From Bacillota bacterium (GTDB lineage: Bacteria; Bacillota; UBA994; UBA5500), in assembly GCA_023436245.1 (NCBI GenBank), contig JAEZJZ010000007.1, positions 1-25,416 of the forward strand: a stretch of DNA of 25,416 nt, in the 5' to 3' direction. The notes beneath the pieces were generated by a model. That model did not search any database. It was not told the DNA's origin and saw nothing but the letters and a program-made list of their open reading frames with translations. Shown one piece after another: positions 15,955 through 23,474 of this stretch. Each line of letters starts with the position of its first letter. Position 1 is the stretch's first letter. Both the position numbers and the translations under genes were made by a program.

Positions 15955-16064
15955 ACAGACCCGGTGCGCCAGCCAAGCTTCGAGACCCAGTCTGGGTTTG
16001 TGGCATTGGCCCCAACGAGTTTCCATCCGGTCGAAGCTACTCGTACCTCGGTCAACCACATCGG

Positions 16065-16414
16065 CTAAAACACTTGACGAAGTTCTATCTGACCTTCGCC
16101 ACCCCCTGCGGGTCCGGCATCCGCATGGCCCAGTCGATGGCTTCTTCCCTGGATTGCACATCGATCAGAATGAACCCGGCAACTGGGTCTTCCTGCTCCG
16201 TGAACGGGCCGCCTATAACCACCGGCTCTCCTCCTGGTCTGGGACATGAAATACGTATTCCGTTTGAGCTGGGATGAAGCCCTTTGGCCATCATCCGCAC
16301 GCCTGCCTCAACTAACTCCTGATTGTGCCTCGTCATGGCTGCCCCGAGCTCCGCTCTGGGCAGATTACCGGCCTCGGAACTCTGTGAGGCTTTGACAATC
16401 AACATGAACAGCAT
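16065..16414 (-). pseudogene. YCII-related (DGPF-type) protein, frameshifted
   Basis: The intact first part starts at ATG 16414, with GGGAGGA 6 nt upstream, and reads MLFMLIVKASQSSEAGNLP, then HNQELVEAGV, GLHPSSNGIR and GGPFTEQEDPVAGFILIDV. This is the DCD/YCII 'DGPF' family, small dimeric ferredoxin-like proteins of mostly unknown function. After PDPQG the frame runs into a stop at about 16085. The normal family ending, GEGQIELRQVF, continues in another frame and stops at 16065. One extra G in the G5 run at 16102-16106 would restore the whole protein. It is therefore a single-base deletion, a sequencing error, or a programmed slip. Gly replaces the usual Asp in DGPF. Confidence 0.8.
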
Positions 16415-16562
16415 CAATCGTCCTCCCAACTTCATGCCAGTGTGGTTGCTGACACACACCCCAGCACTCACGCATCACTGCTCTAGCACACTTACCCGGC
16501 TGAAGGCAGCCGTTTTGAGCGGCCGGCTTTGGGCCAAGCTAAAGCGAAAGGAGGAGTGCAAC

Positions 16563-16781
16563 ATGCTGAAGGACATCCGTCGCCGGATCGTTTCGGAGCG
16601 CACCAACGGTCAGGGTGAGGTGAACGGATTTGAGCTGGATGATCACACCGTGGTCGACTACAGCAGCGCCCTGCAGTTGGCCAAGCACGGCGAACTGAAG
16701 GGTGTAGACGTGCAAACGGAGAACGGCAAAGAGAAGATCAGTTGGCACCACGTGCCACCGAGCAACCGCACCGGTAACTGA
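16563..16781 (+). CDS. Small DUF3892-like protein
   Basis: This 72-aa protein starts at ATG 16563, with a strong AAAGGAGG (16547-16554) 8 nt upstream. The sequence has the pattern of the DUF3892 family: a basic N-terminus, then GQGEVNGFELDDHTVVDYSSALQLAKHGELKGVDVQT, in which a beta strand plus an S-x-A-hxLhxxG helix is followed by GKEKISW. The function of the family is unknown. It is a single-gene unit, divergent from the frameshifted YCII gene, and ends in a very strong hairpin that overlaps its own stop codon. The longer frame open upstream has no ribosome binding site and is probably not translated. Confidence 0.8.
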   Translation: MLKDIRRRIVSERTNGQGEVNGFELDDHTVVDYSSALQLAKHGELKGVDVQTENGKEKISWHHVPPSNRTGN

Positions 16782-16820
16782 ATGCAAGCGAGCGGCCAAC
16801 GCGGCCGCTCGCTTGCATTC
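16780..16820 (+). terminator. 18-bp perfect hairpin overlapping the stop codon
   Basis: GAATGCAAGCGAGCGGCC (16780-16797) pairs perfectly with GGCCGCTCGCTTGCATTC (16803-16820) across a five-base loop. The stem begins inside the TGA of the DUF3892-like gene. No T-tract follows, only TCTGG. The stem is strong enough to block RNA polymerase or 3' exonucleases. Confidence 0.65.
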
Positions 16821-16864
16821 TCTGGTCATGATGGGGTATGTCTTTGCGTATATTTGCCTGTGAA

Positions 16865-17207
16865 GGTACAAGCCGATTCTTGACAAGCAAGAATCGCTTT
16901 ATTGAGATCGCAACTCTGCGAGTTGCTGAGGTACAAGCCGATTCTTGACGAGCAAGAATCGCTTTATTGAGATCGCAACTCTCCGAGTTGCTGGGTACAA
17001 GCCGATTCTTGACAAGCAAGAATCGCTTTATTGAGATCGCAACTCTGCGAGTTGCTGAGGTACAAGCCGATTCTTGACGAGCAAGAATCGCTTTATTGAG
17101 ATCGCAACTCTGCGAAGATCGCAACTCTCTCCGAGTTGCTGGGGTACAAGCCGATTCTTGACGAGCAAGAATCGCTTCATTGAGATCGCAACTCTGCGAG
17201 TTGCTGA
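16865..17207. repeat. Five-unit tandem array of a 65-bp two-hairpin repeat
   Basis: Units are 16865-16929 (65), 16930-16993 (64), 16994-17058 (65), 17059-17142 (84) and 17143-17207 (65). Each begins GGTACAAGC and contains hairpin 1, CGATTCTTG-loop-CAAGAATCG, with loop ACAAG in units 1 and 3 and ACGAG in units 2, 4 and 5. Hairpin 2 is GCAACTC-loop-GAGTTGC. Unit 4 carries an internal duplication of about 19 bp including AGATCGCAACTCT. The periods are not multiples of three, so frames running through the array are not conserved coding. There are no spacers, so this is not a CRISPR. It ends 13 nt before the GTG of the next gene. Confidence 0.95.
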
Positions 17208-17220
17208 AGAAGGTGAACAT

Positions 17221-17712
17221 GTGCGGCGAGCTCTGCTGCTGGTGTTGTTCATGGTTCTCGTCACCGCGGGCGCCTGGTGGCTGCTGCCGTCTGGCGCCGA
17301 AACCGGGACTGTCTTCTACTTGCAGGCAGGAACTGAGTCGATGCAGGTGCCAGTGTTTTGCGAGCAAAACCGCTGGCGACTGAGCCTGAACCGGATCACG
17401 TTTTCGACTGATACATCCCGGGGTATGGCGTTCACGTCTGGCGCAAAGGCAACCTTCGTCACCCTGCTGCTGGAGGCACCCTCATTGGCTGAGACTACCG
17501 CACCGGCACTGTCTGTGAGCATCTGGGATGACCTGGGCCGGGAATACCAGAGCGACCGCCTGATCGAGTGCGTTGCCACTGCGGCACCCGATCATTCTGC
17601 TTGGAGATACCAACTGCGCTTTCCACCCCTTGACCAAAACGCTGCTAGCATTACCATGCTAGCCAACACAGCAGATGCGTCGTTTCGCTTGACGGGACTG
17701 CCCTTGCCTTAG
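17221..17712 (+). CDS. Membrane-anchored or secreted small protein, unknown function
   Basis: This is a 163-aa protein starting at GTG 17221 with AAGGTG 5 nt upstream. Residues about 3-22 (RRALLLVLFMVLVTAGAWWLL) form one transmembrane or uncleaved signal segment with a basic start, so the rest is outside the cell. The extracellular part is rich in Thr/Ser/Ala and alternating hydrophobics, which suggests a small beta-sandwich domain. It has two cysteines, in VPVFCEQNRW and RLIECVATAA, that could form a disulfide. I recognise no family. The frame stays open upstream through the repeat array, but that part is not coding. The gene is immediately downstream of the array, whose last unit would form the end of its leader RNA. 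Confidence 0.65.
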   Translation: MRRALLLVLFMVLVTAGAWWLLPSGAETGTVFYLQAGTESMQVPVFCEQNRWRLSLNRITFSTDTSRGMAFTSGAKATFVTLLLEAPSLAETTAPALSVSIWDDLGREYQSDRLIECVATAAPDHSAWRYQLRFPPLDQNAASITMLANTADASFRLTGLPLP

Positions 17713-17791
17713 TTCTTGCCCGGCAGTTTGCTGCATCGCTTGCGGAAGTTCGGGGATTATATTGTTGAACACCCCGAAAGGAGATGCAGAT

Positions 17792-18457
17792 ATGTTCAAG
17801 CATGACAAGAGATTGTTGCACGAGGTCAAGATCGAGAGGGCAAACCCGCAATACGCTACTCTGCTGCTGGAACAACTAGGTGGTGGAAACGGAGAGCTGA
17901 AGGCGGCGATGCAGTATATTGCCCAGTCGTTCCGGGTGAAGGATCCGGCGATCAAGGATCTATTCCTGGACATCGGCGCCGAAGAGCTGAGCCACATGGA
18001 GATGGTGGCCACGATGATCAACATGCTGAACGGCCATGACGTCGACTACCGCAAACAACAGAACGGCAGCATCGAAGCGCATGTGCTCTACGGTCTAAAC
18101 CCGGCACTGACCAACGCCTCCGGCTATCCCTGGAACGCCACCTATGTCAATGCCACCGGCGACCTGGTCGCAGACCTGCTGTCCAACATGGCAGCCGAAC
18201 AACGCGCCAAAGTGGTCTACGAGTATCTCTATCGCCAGATCAACGACCAGGGCGTGCGTCACACCATCGATTTCTTGCTCAACCGGGAAGAAGCCCACAA
18301 TGCCCTCTTCCGCGAAGCACTGGAAAAGGTGCGGGACACCGGATCCAATCAGGACTTCGGGACGACAGAAGACTCCCAGTACTACTTCAACCTGTCGACT
18401 CCCGGTCGCTACTTCGCCAACCCCAACACCTCGCCCGAAAGACGAGCTGACCGTTAG
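17792..18457 (+). CDS. Manganese catalase family protein (CotJC-like)
   Basis: This is a 221-aa four-helix-bundle protein of the di-manganese catalase family, close in size to spore-coat CotJC. The expected metal ligands are present: Glu35, Glu65 and His68 in AEELSHMEM, Glu136 in AAEQRAK, and His169 in NREEAHN. The two E-x-x-H-type sites are spaced as in the family. Likely activity is breakdown of H2O2 to water and oxygen, useful to an anaerobe or in the spore coat. ATG 17792 follows AAAGGAG by 8 nt; an upstream in-frame TTG lacks a site. The family's usual cotJA/cotJB partners are not adjacent. It converges with the decarboxylase gene across a shared terminator. Confidence 0.9.
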   Translation: MFKHDKRLLHEVKIERANPQYATLLLEQLGGGNGELKAAMQYIAQSFRVKDPAIKDLFLDIGAEELSHMEMVATMINMLNGHDVDYRKQQNGSIEAHVLYGLNPALTNASGYPWNATYVNATGDLVADLLSNMAAEQRAKVVYEYLYRQINDQGVRHTIDFLLNREEAHNALFREALEKVRDTGSNQDFGTTEDSQYYFNLSTPGRYFANPNTSPERRADR

Positions 18458-18470
18458 CGATCAGTCAAAA

Positions 18471-18497
18471 AGTGGCGTGCCGCTATGGCACGCCACT
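18471..18497. terminator. Bidirectional terminator between convergent genes
   Basis: AGTGGCGTGCC (18471-18481), loop GCTAT, GGCACGCCACT (18487-18497). It is followed by CTTCTT on the plus strand and preceded by CAAAAA, which gives a T-tract on the minus strand. It serves the catalase gene (plus) and the decarboxylase gene (minus), whose stop is only 6 nt away. Confidence 0.85.
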
Positions 18498-18502
18498 CTT
18501 CT

Positions 18503-19993
18503 TCAGTTAGCCACCCTGATGGACTGATCGGCCTCGTGGCGCAACACGCGCAGGTAGTTGGCCTGTGGATCTTCAATGCCCTGCAGGTGAGTGCGCTCCG
18601 ACTTCAGCACCTGAATGCACTCGATTACTTCTTCGGTGAAGCGCTCGCCCACGCAAATCAGCGGAATACCAGGTGGATAAGCCATCACGTTCTCCGCAGC
18701 CACTAACCCTCTGCACTGTTCCAGCGGCACGGCGTAGGAATCCATGTAGAATGCTTCACGCGGTGCCACGGCTACCTCCGGCAGCCTGGCAGGCAGAAAG
18801 CGGAACGTCGGCATCGGCTGCTTACGACGATGGCGGCTGACCATCGCCGACACGCCTTCCACCAGCCGCTGCATGTTCTCTGCGGTGTCACCGATGGAAC
18901 CGACGGCCAATACGTTATAGAGGTCGGACAGCTCCACCTGAATGCCGTAGTCATCGCGCAGCAGACGCTCAGCCTGGAATCCGCTGATGCCAGTCTGCCG
19001 CAGGTTGATCACCAGTTTGGTTGGATCATATTGGAAGCAACCCGGCTCGCCGTCCAGCTCCGAGCCGGGAACATAGACGCCAGGAATCTGGTTCAGACGA
19101 TCACGGGCGGAGTTGCAGAGGTCGATGCTCCTCTGCCAGAGGCTGTGCCCGTGCAGCGCCATCTGCTTGCGGGCCACGTCCAATGATGCCAACAGCACAT
19201 AGGACGGACTGGTGGTGGCCATCATGTTCAGCACCTGTTTCACTCTGCCTGGCGACACCAACTCGGAGTTGACCAGCAACATGGAGCTCTGCGTCAAGGA
19301 ACCGAGCAGTTTGTGAGTACTGCCTGCACACATGTCGGCACCAGCCGCTGCCCCGGACAAGGGCAGACTCGGATGGAAGTGAAAGTGTGCGCCGTGAGCC
19401 TCATCGACCAGCACCGCCACACCCCGCCGGTGAGCCAAGTCGACGATGGCGGCTAAATCAGAGGCCATGCCATAGTAGGTGGAGTTGATGATGAAGATCG
19501 CCCTGGCGTCCGGGTGCTCGCGCAACGCCACCTCCACACTCTCCACGGTGACACCCATGGCAAACCCTAGGCGTTCATGCACCTCGGGACGCATGTAGAC
19601 TGGAATCGCTCCAGAGAGTGCGAGAGCTCCGCTGACAGATTTGTGTGCGTTTCTGGGCAAAATAATCTTGTCGCCGGGTTGACAGACGCTCATGATCATC
19701 GCCTGAATACCGCTACTGGTGCCGTTCACCAGGAAGTTGGCGGCTTTCACTCCGTAAAGATCAGCAGCCAGTTGTTCGGCTTCCCGGATCACACCGCGCG
19801 GATTTGCCAAGCAATCGACTTCTTCGTGCACGGTGACGTCAATGGTCATGATATTCTGACCGAGGTACTCCGTCATTTCCGGGCATCCGACGCCCTGCTT
19901 ATGTCCCGGAACATGAAAAGAGGCCACCTCATCCGCCTGATACTTCTTCAAGGCAGCAAAAAGTGGCGTAGAGTTCTGGTCAAGCTGGTACAT
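18503..19993 (-). CDS. Orn/Lys/Arg decarboxylase family PLP enzyme (Bacillota short type)
   Basis: This is a 496-aa fold-type I decarboxylase. It shows VPGHKQG near residue 30, NGTSSGIQAM at 90-99, DEAHGAH with Asp198 and His200 contacting PLP, and STHKLLGSLTQ with the Schiff-base Lys228. The size matches the Bacillus SpeA/YaaO group rather than the 700-aa proteobacterial enzymes, so the substrate is arginine, lysine or ornithine; I cannot choose from sequence. The product would be agmatine, cadaverine or putrescine. ATG 19993 is chosen because GGGGGGTG lies 5 nt upstream; the frame is open to 20026. A good promoter lies about 100 nt upstream. mtnP elsewhere in the window recycles the methylthioadenosine made in polyamine synthesis. 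Confidence 0.93.
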   Translation of the reverse strand: MYQLDQNSTPLFAALKKYQADEVASFHVPGHKQGVGCPEMTEYLGQNIMTIDVTVHEEVDCLANPRGVIREAEQLAADLYGVKAANFLVNGTSSGIQAMIMSVCQPGDKIILPRNAHKSVSGALALSGAIPVYMRPEVHERLGFAMGVTVESVEVALREHPDARAIFIINSTYYGMASDLAAIVDLAHRRGVAVLVDEAHGAHFHFHPSLPLSGAAAGADMCAGSTHKLLGSLTQSSMLLVNSELVSPGRVKQVLNMMATTSPSYVLLASLDVARKQMALHGHSLWQRSIDLCNSARDRLNQIPGVYVPGSELDGEPGCFQYDPTKLVINLRQTGISGFQAERLLRDDYGIQVELSDLYNVLAVGSIGDTAENMQRLVEGVSAMVSRHRRKQPMPTFRFLPARLPEVAVAPREAFYMDSYAVPLEQCRGLVAAENVMAYPPGIPLICVGERFTEEVIECIQVLKSERTHLQGIEDPQANYLRVLRHEADQSIRVAN

Positions 19994-20098
19994 ATGCACA
20001 CCCCCCACAATGTAGTGGATGTTCAACGGTAGCTTCCTCTACAGTACCAGCAAGCTGGCCAACGCTTTGTCAGCACCTTTGACTTGAACACTAGCAAT

Positions 20099-20127
20099 AT
20101 TAAAGCACGGTCGCGGGCCGTTGGCAA
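20099..20127 (-). promoter_or_regulatory. Decarboxylase promoter with A-tract UP element
   Basis: On the minus strand TTGCCA (20122-20127) and TTTAAT (20099-20104) are separated by 17 bp. An A7 run (20132-20138) lies just upstream of the -35 box, like an UP element. This gives a leader of about 100 nt before ATG 19993. Confidence 0.7.
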
Positions 20128-20226
20128 TTGCTTTTTTTCTGGTTTTTCTGATACGCAACTGGAGGGCAGATGGGCAGAATATGTGCGGATCATTTTTCCT
20201 TCATTCAGACCAATTTCGGTTCAATG

Positions 20227-20235
20227 TGTTATAAT
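20227..20235 (+). promoter_or_regulatory. Extended -10 promoter of the transketolase operon
   Basis: TGTTATAAT (TG at 20227-20228, TATAAT at 20230-20235) is a perfect -10 with the extended TGn motif. No good -35 is seen 17 bp upstream, which is tolerated by extended -10 promoters. It lies about 54 nt before GTG 20289. Confidence 0.7.
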
Positions 20236-20288
20236 ATATTCGGCTAAACCCGAAGTAGTATACCCTAATCGCGAAAGGAGACAAGCTT

Positions 20289-21107
20289 GTGCAACCCACC
20301 TTACACGAATTGCAGCAGACATGCTTAGAGGTCAGGCGTGACATCGTCCGCATGACTCACGCCGCCGGCTCCGGCCATCCAGGCGGCTCTTTGTCTGCAG
20401 TGGAACTGCTGGTCGGTCTCTACTTCACAAGATTACGTCATGATGCAAATAACCCCACCTGGCCAGAACGCGATCGTTTCGTGCTCTCCAAGGGCCATGC
20501 GGCGCCAGTGCTCTACAGCCTCTTGGCGCGCCGCGGCTACTTCCCAGTGGAAGAACTGACCACCCTGCGCAAACTGGGCAGCCGCATGCAAGGTCATCCC
20601 AGCATGCTCGCTCTCCCGGGGCTGGACAACTCCAGTGGCTCATTGGGACAGGGTCTCTCCATCGCCAATGGCTTGGCCATGGCCGCGGGCCTCAACCAGA
20701 TGGATTACCGGGTCTATTGCCTGATGGGCGATGGCGAACTGCAGGAGGGACAGGTCTGGGAGGCAGCGATGACATCTGCACACCGCAAGCTGGACAATAT
20801 CTGCGCCATCGTGGATTACAACAATCTGCAGATTGATGGCAATGTCGAAGACGTCAAGGGCATTCATCCCCTGGCGGACAAGTGGCGCGCCTTCAACTGG
20901 CACGTGATCGAAATCGATGGGCATGACTTGGAGCAGGTCCTAGCCGCCTATGATGAAGCTGCCGACACTAAAGGCAAACCGTCATTGATCATCGCCAAGA
21001 CGGCAAAGGGCAAGGGAGTCTCCTTCATGGAGAATCAGGCTGATTGGCACGGCAAGGCACCGAACCAGGCTCAACTGGAACAAGCGCTGGCCGAACTACG
21101 CGGCTAA
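20289..21107 (+). CDS. Transketolase, N-terminal (TPP-binding) subunit
   Basis: This is a 272-aa subunit of a split transketolase. It carries the thiamine diphosphate fold: GSGHPGGSLS at residues 27-36, SKGHAAPVLY, GSLGQGLSIANG, and the TPP motif GDGE at 147-150 ending in NN at 178-179. With the next gene it forms the enzyme that moves two-carbon ketol groups between sugar phosphates in the non-oxidative pentose phosphate pathway. GTG 20289 follows AAAGGAG. The split form is common in Bacillota and archaea. There are 18 nt between its stop and the partner's ATG, so they are co-translated from one mRNA. Confidence 0.95.
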   Translation: MQPTLHELQQTCLEVRRDIVRMTHAAGSGHPGGSLSAVELLVGLYFTRLRHDANNPTWPERDRFVLSKGHAAPVLYSLLARRGYFPVEELTTLRKLGSRMQGHPSMLALPGLDNSSGSLGQGLSIANGLAMAAGLNQMDYRVYCLMGDGELQEGQVWEAAMTSAHRKLDNICAIVDYNNLQIDGNVEDVKGIHPLADKWRAFNWHVIEIDGHDLEQVLAAYDEAADTKGKPSLIIAKTAKGKGVSFMENQADWHGKAPNQAQLEQALAELRG

Positions 21108-21125
21108 GGAAGGAGACGAGCAAGC

Positions 21126-22061
21126 ATGACAATGAAACCAACCCGCGATGGATACGGCGAGGCTCTGCTTTACTTGGGTGAGCATAACCCGGATGTAGTG
21201 GTCATGGATGCGGATGTGGCCAAGTCCACGCGCACTGATTGGTTCTGGAAGCAGTACCCTGATCGTTTCTTTGATATGGGCATTTCGGAGCAGGATATGC
21301 TGGGCACGGCAGCCGGTCTCTCACTCGGGGGTAAGATTCCCTTTGTCTCCACCTATGGAGTGTTTCTGGCCGGTCGCGCCTGGGATCAAATCCGCACAAC
21401 CGTCTGCTACACCAACCTGAACGTGAAACTCGGCGGCGCGCACGGCGGCATTTCCGTCGGACCGGACGGTGCCACTCATCAGTCGCTGGAAGAGATTGCG
21501 CTGATGCGGGTCATACCAAACATGCAACTGATCGTACCCTGTGATGCCATTGAGACCAGAAAAGCCACCATCGCGGCGGCCAGCATCCCGGGACCGGTCT
21601 ACCTGCGATTTGCCCGCGAAGCCACTCCCATTATCACCAAGGAAGAGGATGAGTGGGTGTTCGGCAAAGCCAGCAGGTTGCGTGCAGGCACCGACCTGAC
21701 CATCATCGCCTGCGGTCCGATCGTGGCGGAAGCGATGATGGCAGCTGACGAACTGGCCAAGCAAGGCATCTCCGCCCGGGTGGTGAACATGCACACGATC
21801 AAGCCGCTTGATGCGGAAGCCATTCTGGCTGCCGCAAAGGAGACGGGGGCAATCGTCACGGCAGAGGAACACCAGGTGAACGCCGGCCTAGGCGGAGCCG
21901 TGGCGGAAGTAGTGGTGAAGCATCATCCTGTGCCGGTGGAAATGGTAGGCGTGATGGACACCTTCGGTGAATCCGGAACCGCAGATGAACTGATGCAAGC
22001 ATACGGCCTCACCGCCAAGGACATTCTGGCTGCGGCCAAGCGCGCGCTCGACCGCAAGTAG
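21126..22061 (+). CDS. Transketolase, C-terminal subunit
   Basis: This 311-aa protein contains the pyrimidine-binding and C-terminal domains of transketolase. The catalytic glutamate is in MGISEQDMLG, followed by GGAHGGISVGPDGATHQSLEEIALMR and the C-terminal domain ending with EEHQVNAGLGGAVAEVV. Without the partner encoded just upstream it would lack the diphosphate-binding half. A GAAGGAGACGAG stretch precedes ATG 21126. A DXS-like enzyme is excluded because that would be one chain of about 620 aa. The aminotransferase follows 33 nt later, in the same direction and probably on the same message. Confidence 0.95.
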   Translation: MTMKPTRDGYGEALLYLGEHNPDVVVMDADVAKSTRTDWFWKQYPDRFFDMGISEQDMLGTAAGLSLGGKIPFVSTYGVFLAGRAWDQIRTTVCYTNLNVKLGGAHGGISVGPDGATHQSLEEIALMRVIPNMQLIVPCDAIETRKATIAAASIPGPVYLRFAREATPIITKEEDEWVFGKASRLRAGTDLTIIACGPIVAEAMMAADELAKQGISARVVNMHTIKPLDAEAILAAAKETGAIVTAEEHQVNAGLGGAVAEVVVKHHPVPVEMVGVMDTFGESGTADELMQAYGLTAKDILAAAKRALDRK

Positions 22062-22094
22062 TGAAGATAATCTGAGGAGAAAAGAGGGAGAACG

Positions 22095-23276
22095 ATGATT
22101 GAACAGTTGCTTGCCAAGCGCATGTCACGTCTTGGTACCGAAACGGCATTTGAGGTACTCGCCAAAGCGAAGAAGCTAGAGGCAGCGGGGCGTTCGGTGG
22201 TGCATTTGGAGATTGGCGAACCGGACTTCGATACTCCGCAGAACATCATCGACGGAGCTATCCAGGCTCTGACCGGCGGGTTCACCCATTACACTCCAGC
22301 AGCCGGACTGACTGATGTCCGCCAGACCATCGCCGATTACGTGCAGAGCTGGAAGCAGGTTCCGACCACCTTGGAAGAGGTCGTGATCGTTCCCGGCGGC
22401 AAGCCGATCATGTTCTTCATCATGATGGCACTGATCGAGTCGGGAGACGAAGTGCTCTATCCAAACCCGGGCTTCCCCATCTACGAATCGATGATCAACT
22501 TCGCCGGCGGTAAGGCTGTGCCGATGCCTTTGCTGGAGGAGAATGATTTCCGACTCGACCTAAGAGATGTTGCGGCTAAAATCACCGATCGCACCAAGCT
22601 GATCATCATCAACTCCCCCGCCAACCCGACCGGCGGCTGCCTGACCAAGTCCGACTTGGAGCAGATCGCTGACCTGGTCAGAGACAAGAACATCCTGGTG
22701 ATGTCTGACGAAATCTACGACCGCATCATCTATGACGGAACCCCCTTCTCCATCGCCCGCCTGCCGGGCATGAAGGAACGGACGATCATTCTGGACGGCT
22801 TCTCCAAGACGTACGCCATGACCGGCTGGCGTCTCGGATACGGCGTGATGCCAGTGGCACTCGCCGAGCGGGTAACCAAGCTGATGACCAACAGCAACTC
22901 CTGCACCGCTGCCTTCACTCAGATGGCCGGTAAGGCCGCCCTCACCGGGCCGCAGGACGCAGTTGACGCCATGGTCAATGAGTTCCGCCGCCGCCGGGAT
23001 ATCATCGTGGAGGGCCTGAATCGCATTCCTGGAATCAGCTGCGTGATGCCGCACGGCGCTTTCTATGCCTTCCCGAACGTGCGCAAACTCGGTATGCCGA
23101 GTAAGCAACTGGCCGACTATCTCCTGCAGGAGGGCGGAGTTGCTGCCCTGGGCGGTACGTCATTCGGCGAGTACGGCGAAGGCCATCTGCGCCTCTCTTA
23201 CGCCAACTCAGTCGAAAACATCCAGTTGGCGCTGGAGCGCATCGAAGCGGCCGTTGGCAAGTTGGGCAAGTGTTAG
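22095..23276 (+). CDS. Class I/II PLP aminotransferase (aspartate aminotransferase-like)
   Basis: This 393-aa fold-type I enzyme carries EIGEPDFDTP, NSPANPTGG at residues 173-181, SDEIYD at 204-209, Lys238 in DGFSKTYAMTGWRLGYG as the PLP lysine, and a C-terminal LRLSYANS containing the carboxylate-binding Arg. This fits the subgroup-I gamma aspartate/aromatic/alanine aminotransferases of Bacillota and archaea. The amino donor and acceptor cannot be fixed by eye. ATG 22095 follows GAGGGAGAACG. It is the last gene of the transketolase operon, 33 nt after the C-subunit, and a T4 terminator lies 13 nt past its stop. The link with transketolase suggests a shared precursor, for example aromatic amino acids via erythrose-4-phosphate, but this is inference. 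Confidence 0.92.
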   Translation: MIEQLLAKRMSRLGTETAFEVLAKAKKLEAAGRSVVHLEIGEPDFDTPQNIIDGAIQALTGGFTHYTPAAGLTDVRQTIADYVQSWKQVPTTLEEVVIVPGGKPIMFFIMMALIESGDEVLYPNPGFPIYESMINFAGGKAVPMPLLEENDFRLDLRDVAAKITDRTKLIIINSPANPTGGCLTKSDLEQIADLVRDKNILVMSDEIYDRIIYDGTPFSIARLPGMKERTIILDGFSKTYAMTGWRLGYGVMPVALAERVTKLMTNSNSCTAAFTQMAGKAALTGPQDAVDAMVNEFRRRRDIIVEGLNRIPGISCVMPHGAFYAFPNVRKLGMPSKQLADYLLQEGGVAALGGTSFGEYGEGHLRLSYANSVENIQLALERIEAAVGKLGKC

Positions 23277-23289
23277 GCAATTGAAACAT

Positions 23290-23319
23290 GGCCGTGCTGC
23301 GTCAGCGGCACGGCCTTTT
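23290..23319 (+). terminator. Rho-independent terminator of the tkt-aminotransferase operon
   Basis: GGCCGTGC (23290-23297) pairs with GCACGGCC (23308-23315). The stem extends three more pairs (one wobble) to a GTCA loop, and TTTT follows at 23316-23319. Confidence 0.85.
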
Positions 23320-23415
23320 GCTGCCTGTACAGGTCTCGCGCCATCACTGGCTGAGCGGCAGAAAATGCCGTACAATATGGACAGGGGCTGTTACAGTAAT
23401 GAGTCGCCTGAGATC

Positions 23416-23435
23416 GGGTCGCATGCATGCGACCC
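23416..23435. repeat. 20-bp perfect palindrome
   Basis: GGGTCGCATG / CATGCGACCC, a perfect dyad without a loop, in the gap between the aminotransferase and the YitT-family gene. It could be a protein-binding site; there is no T-tract. Confidence 0.6.
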
Positions 23436-23474
23436 CTACGAACGGGGCATACGCGCGCAATCATGGAGGCGCCA

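Noticed and set aside
16880..16912. TTGACA inside each repeat unit as a -35 box
   Set aside because: Three of five units have TTGACG, and no -10 lies at 16-18 bp; the bases are explained by the hairpin 1 loop.
16865..17207. The tandem repeats as a CRISPR array
   Set aside because: The 65-bp units are contiguous, with no unique spacers between repeats, and no cas genes are nearby.
16738..17367. Minus-strand and plus-strand long open frames through the repeat array
   Set aside because: They are made of the repeat translated in shifting frames; unit lengths are not multiples of three and there is no ribosome binding site.
20093..20138. Plus-strand Rho-independent terminator before a T7 run
   Set aside because: The dyad is imperfect with a long interrupted stem, and no plus-strand gene ends upstream. 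The A/T run is better explained as an UP element of the minus-strand promoter.
21126..22061. 1-deoxyxylulose-5-phosphate synthase
   Set aside because: The protein lacks the N-terminal TPP domain, which is encoded separately upstream as in split transketolases, and total length and motifs fit transketolase.
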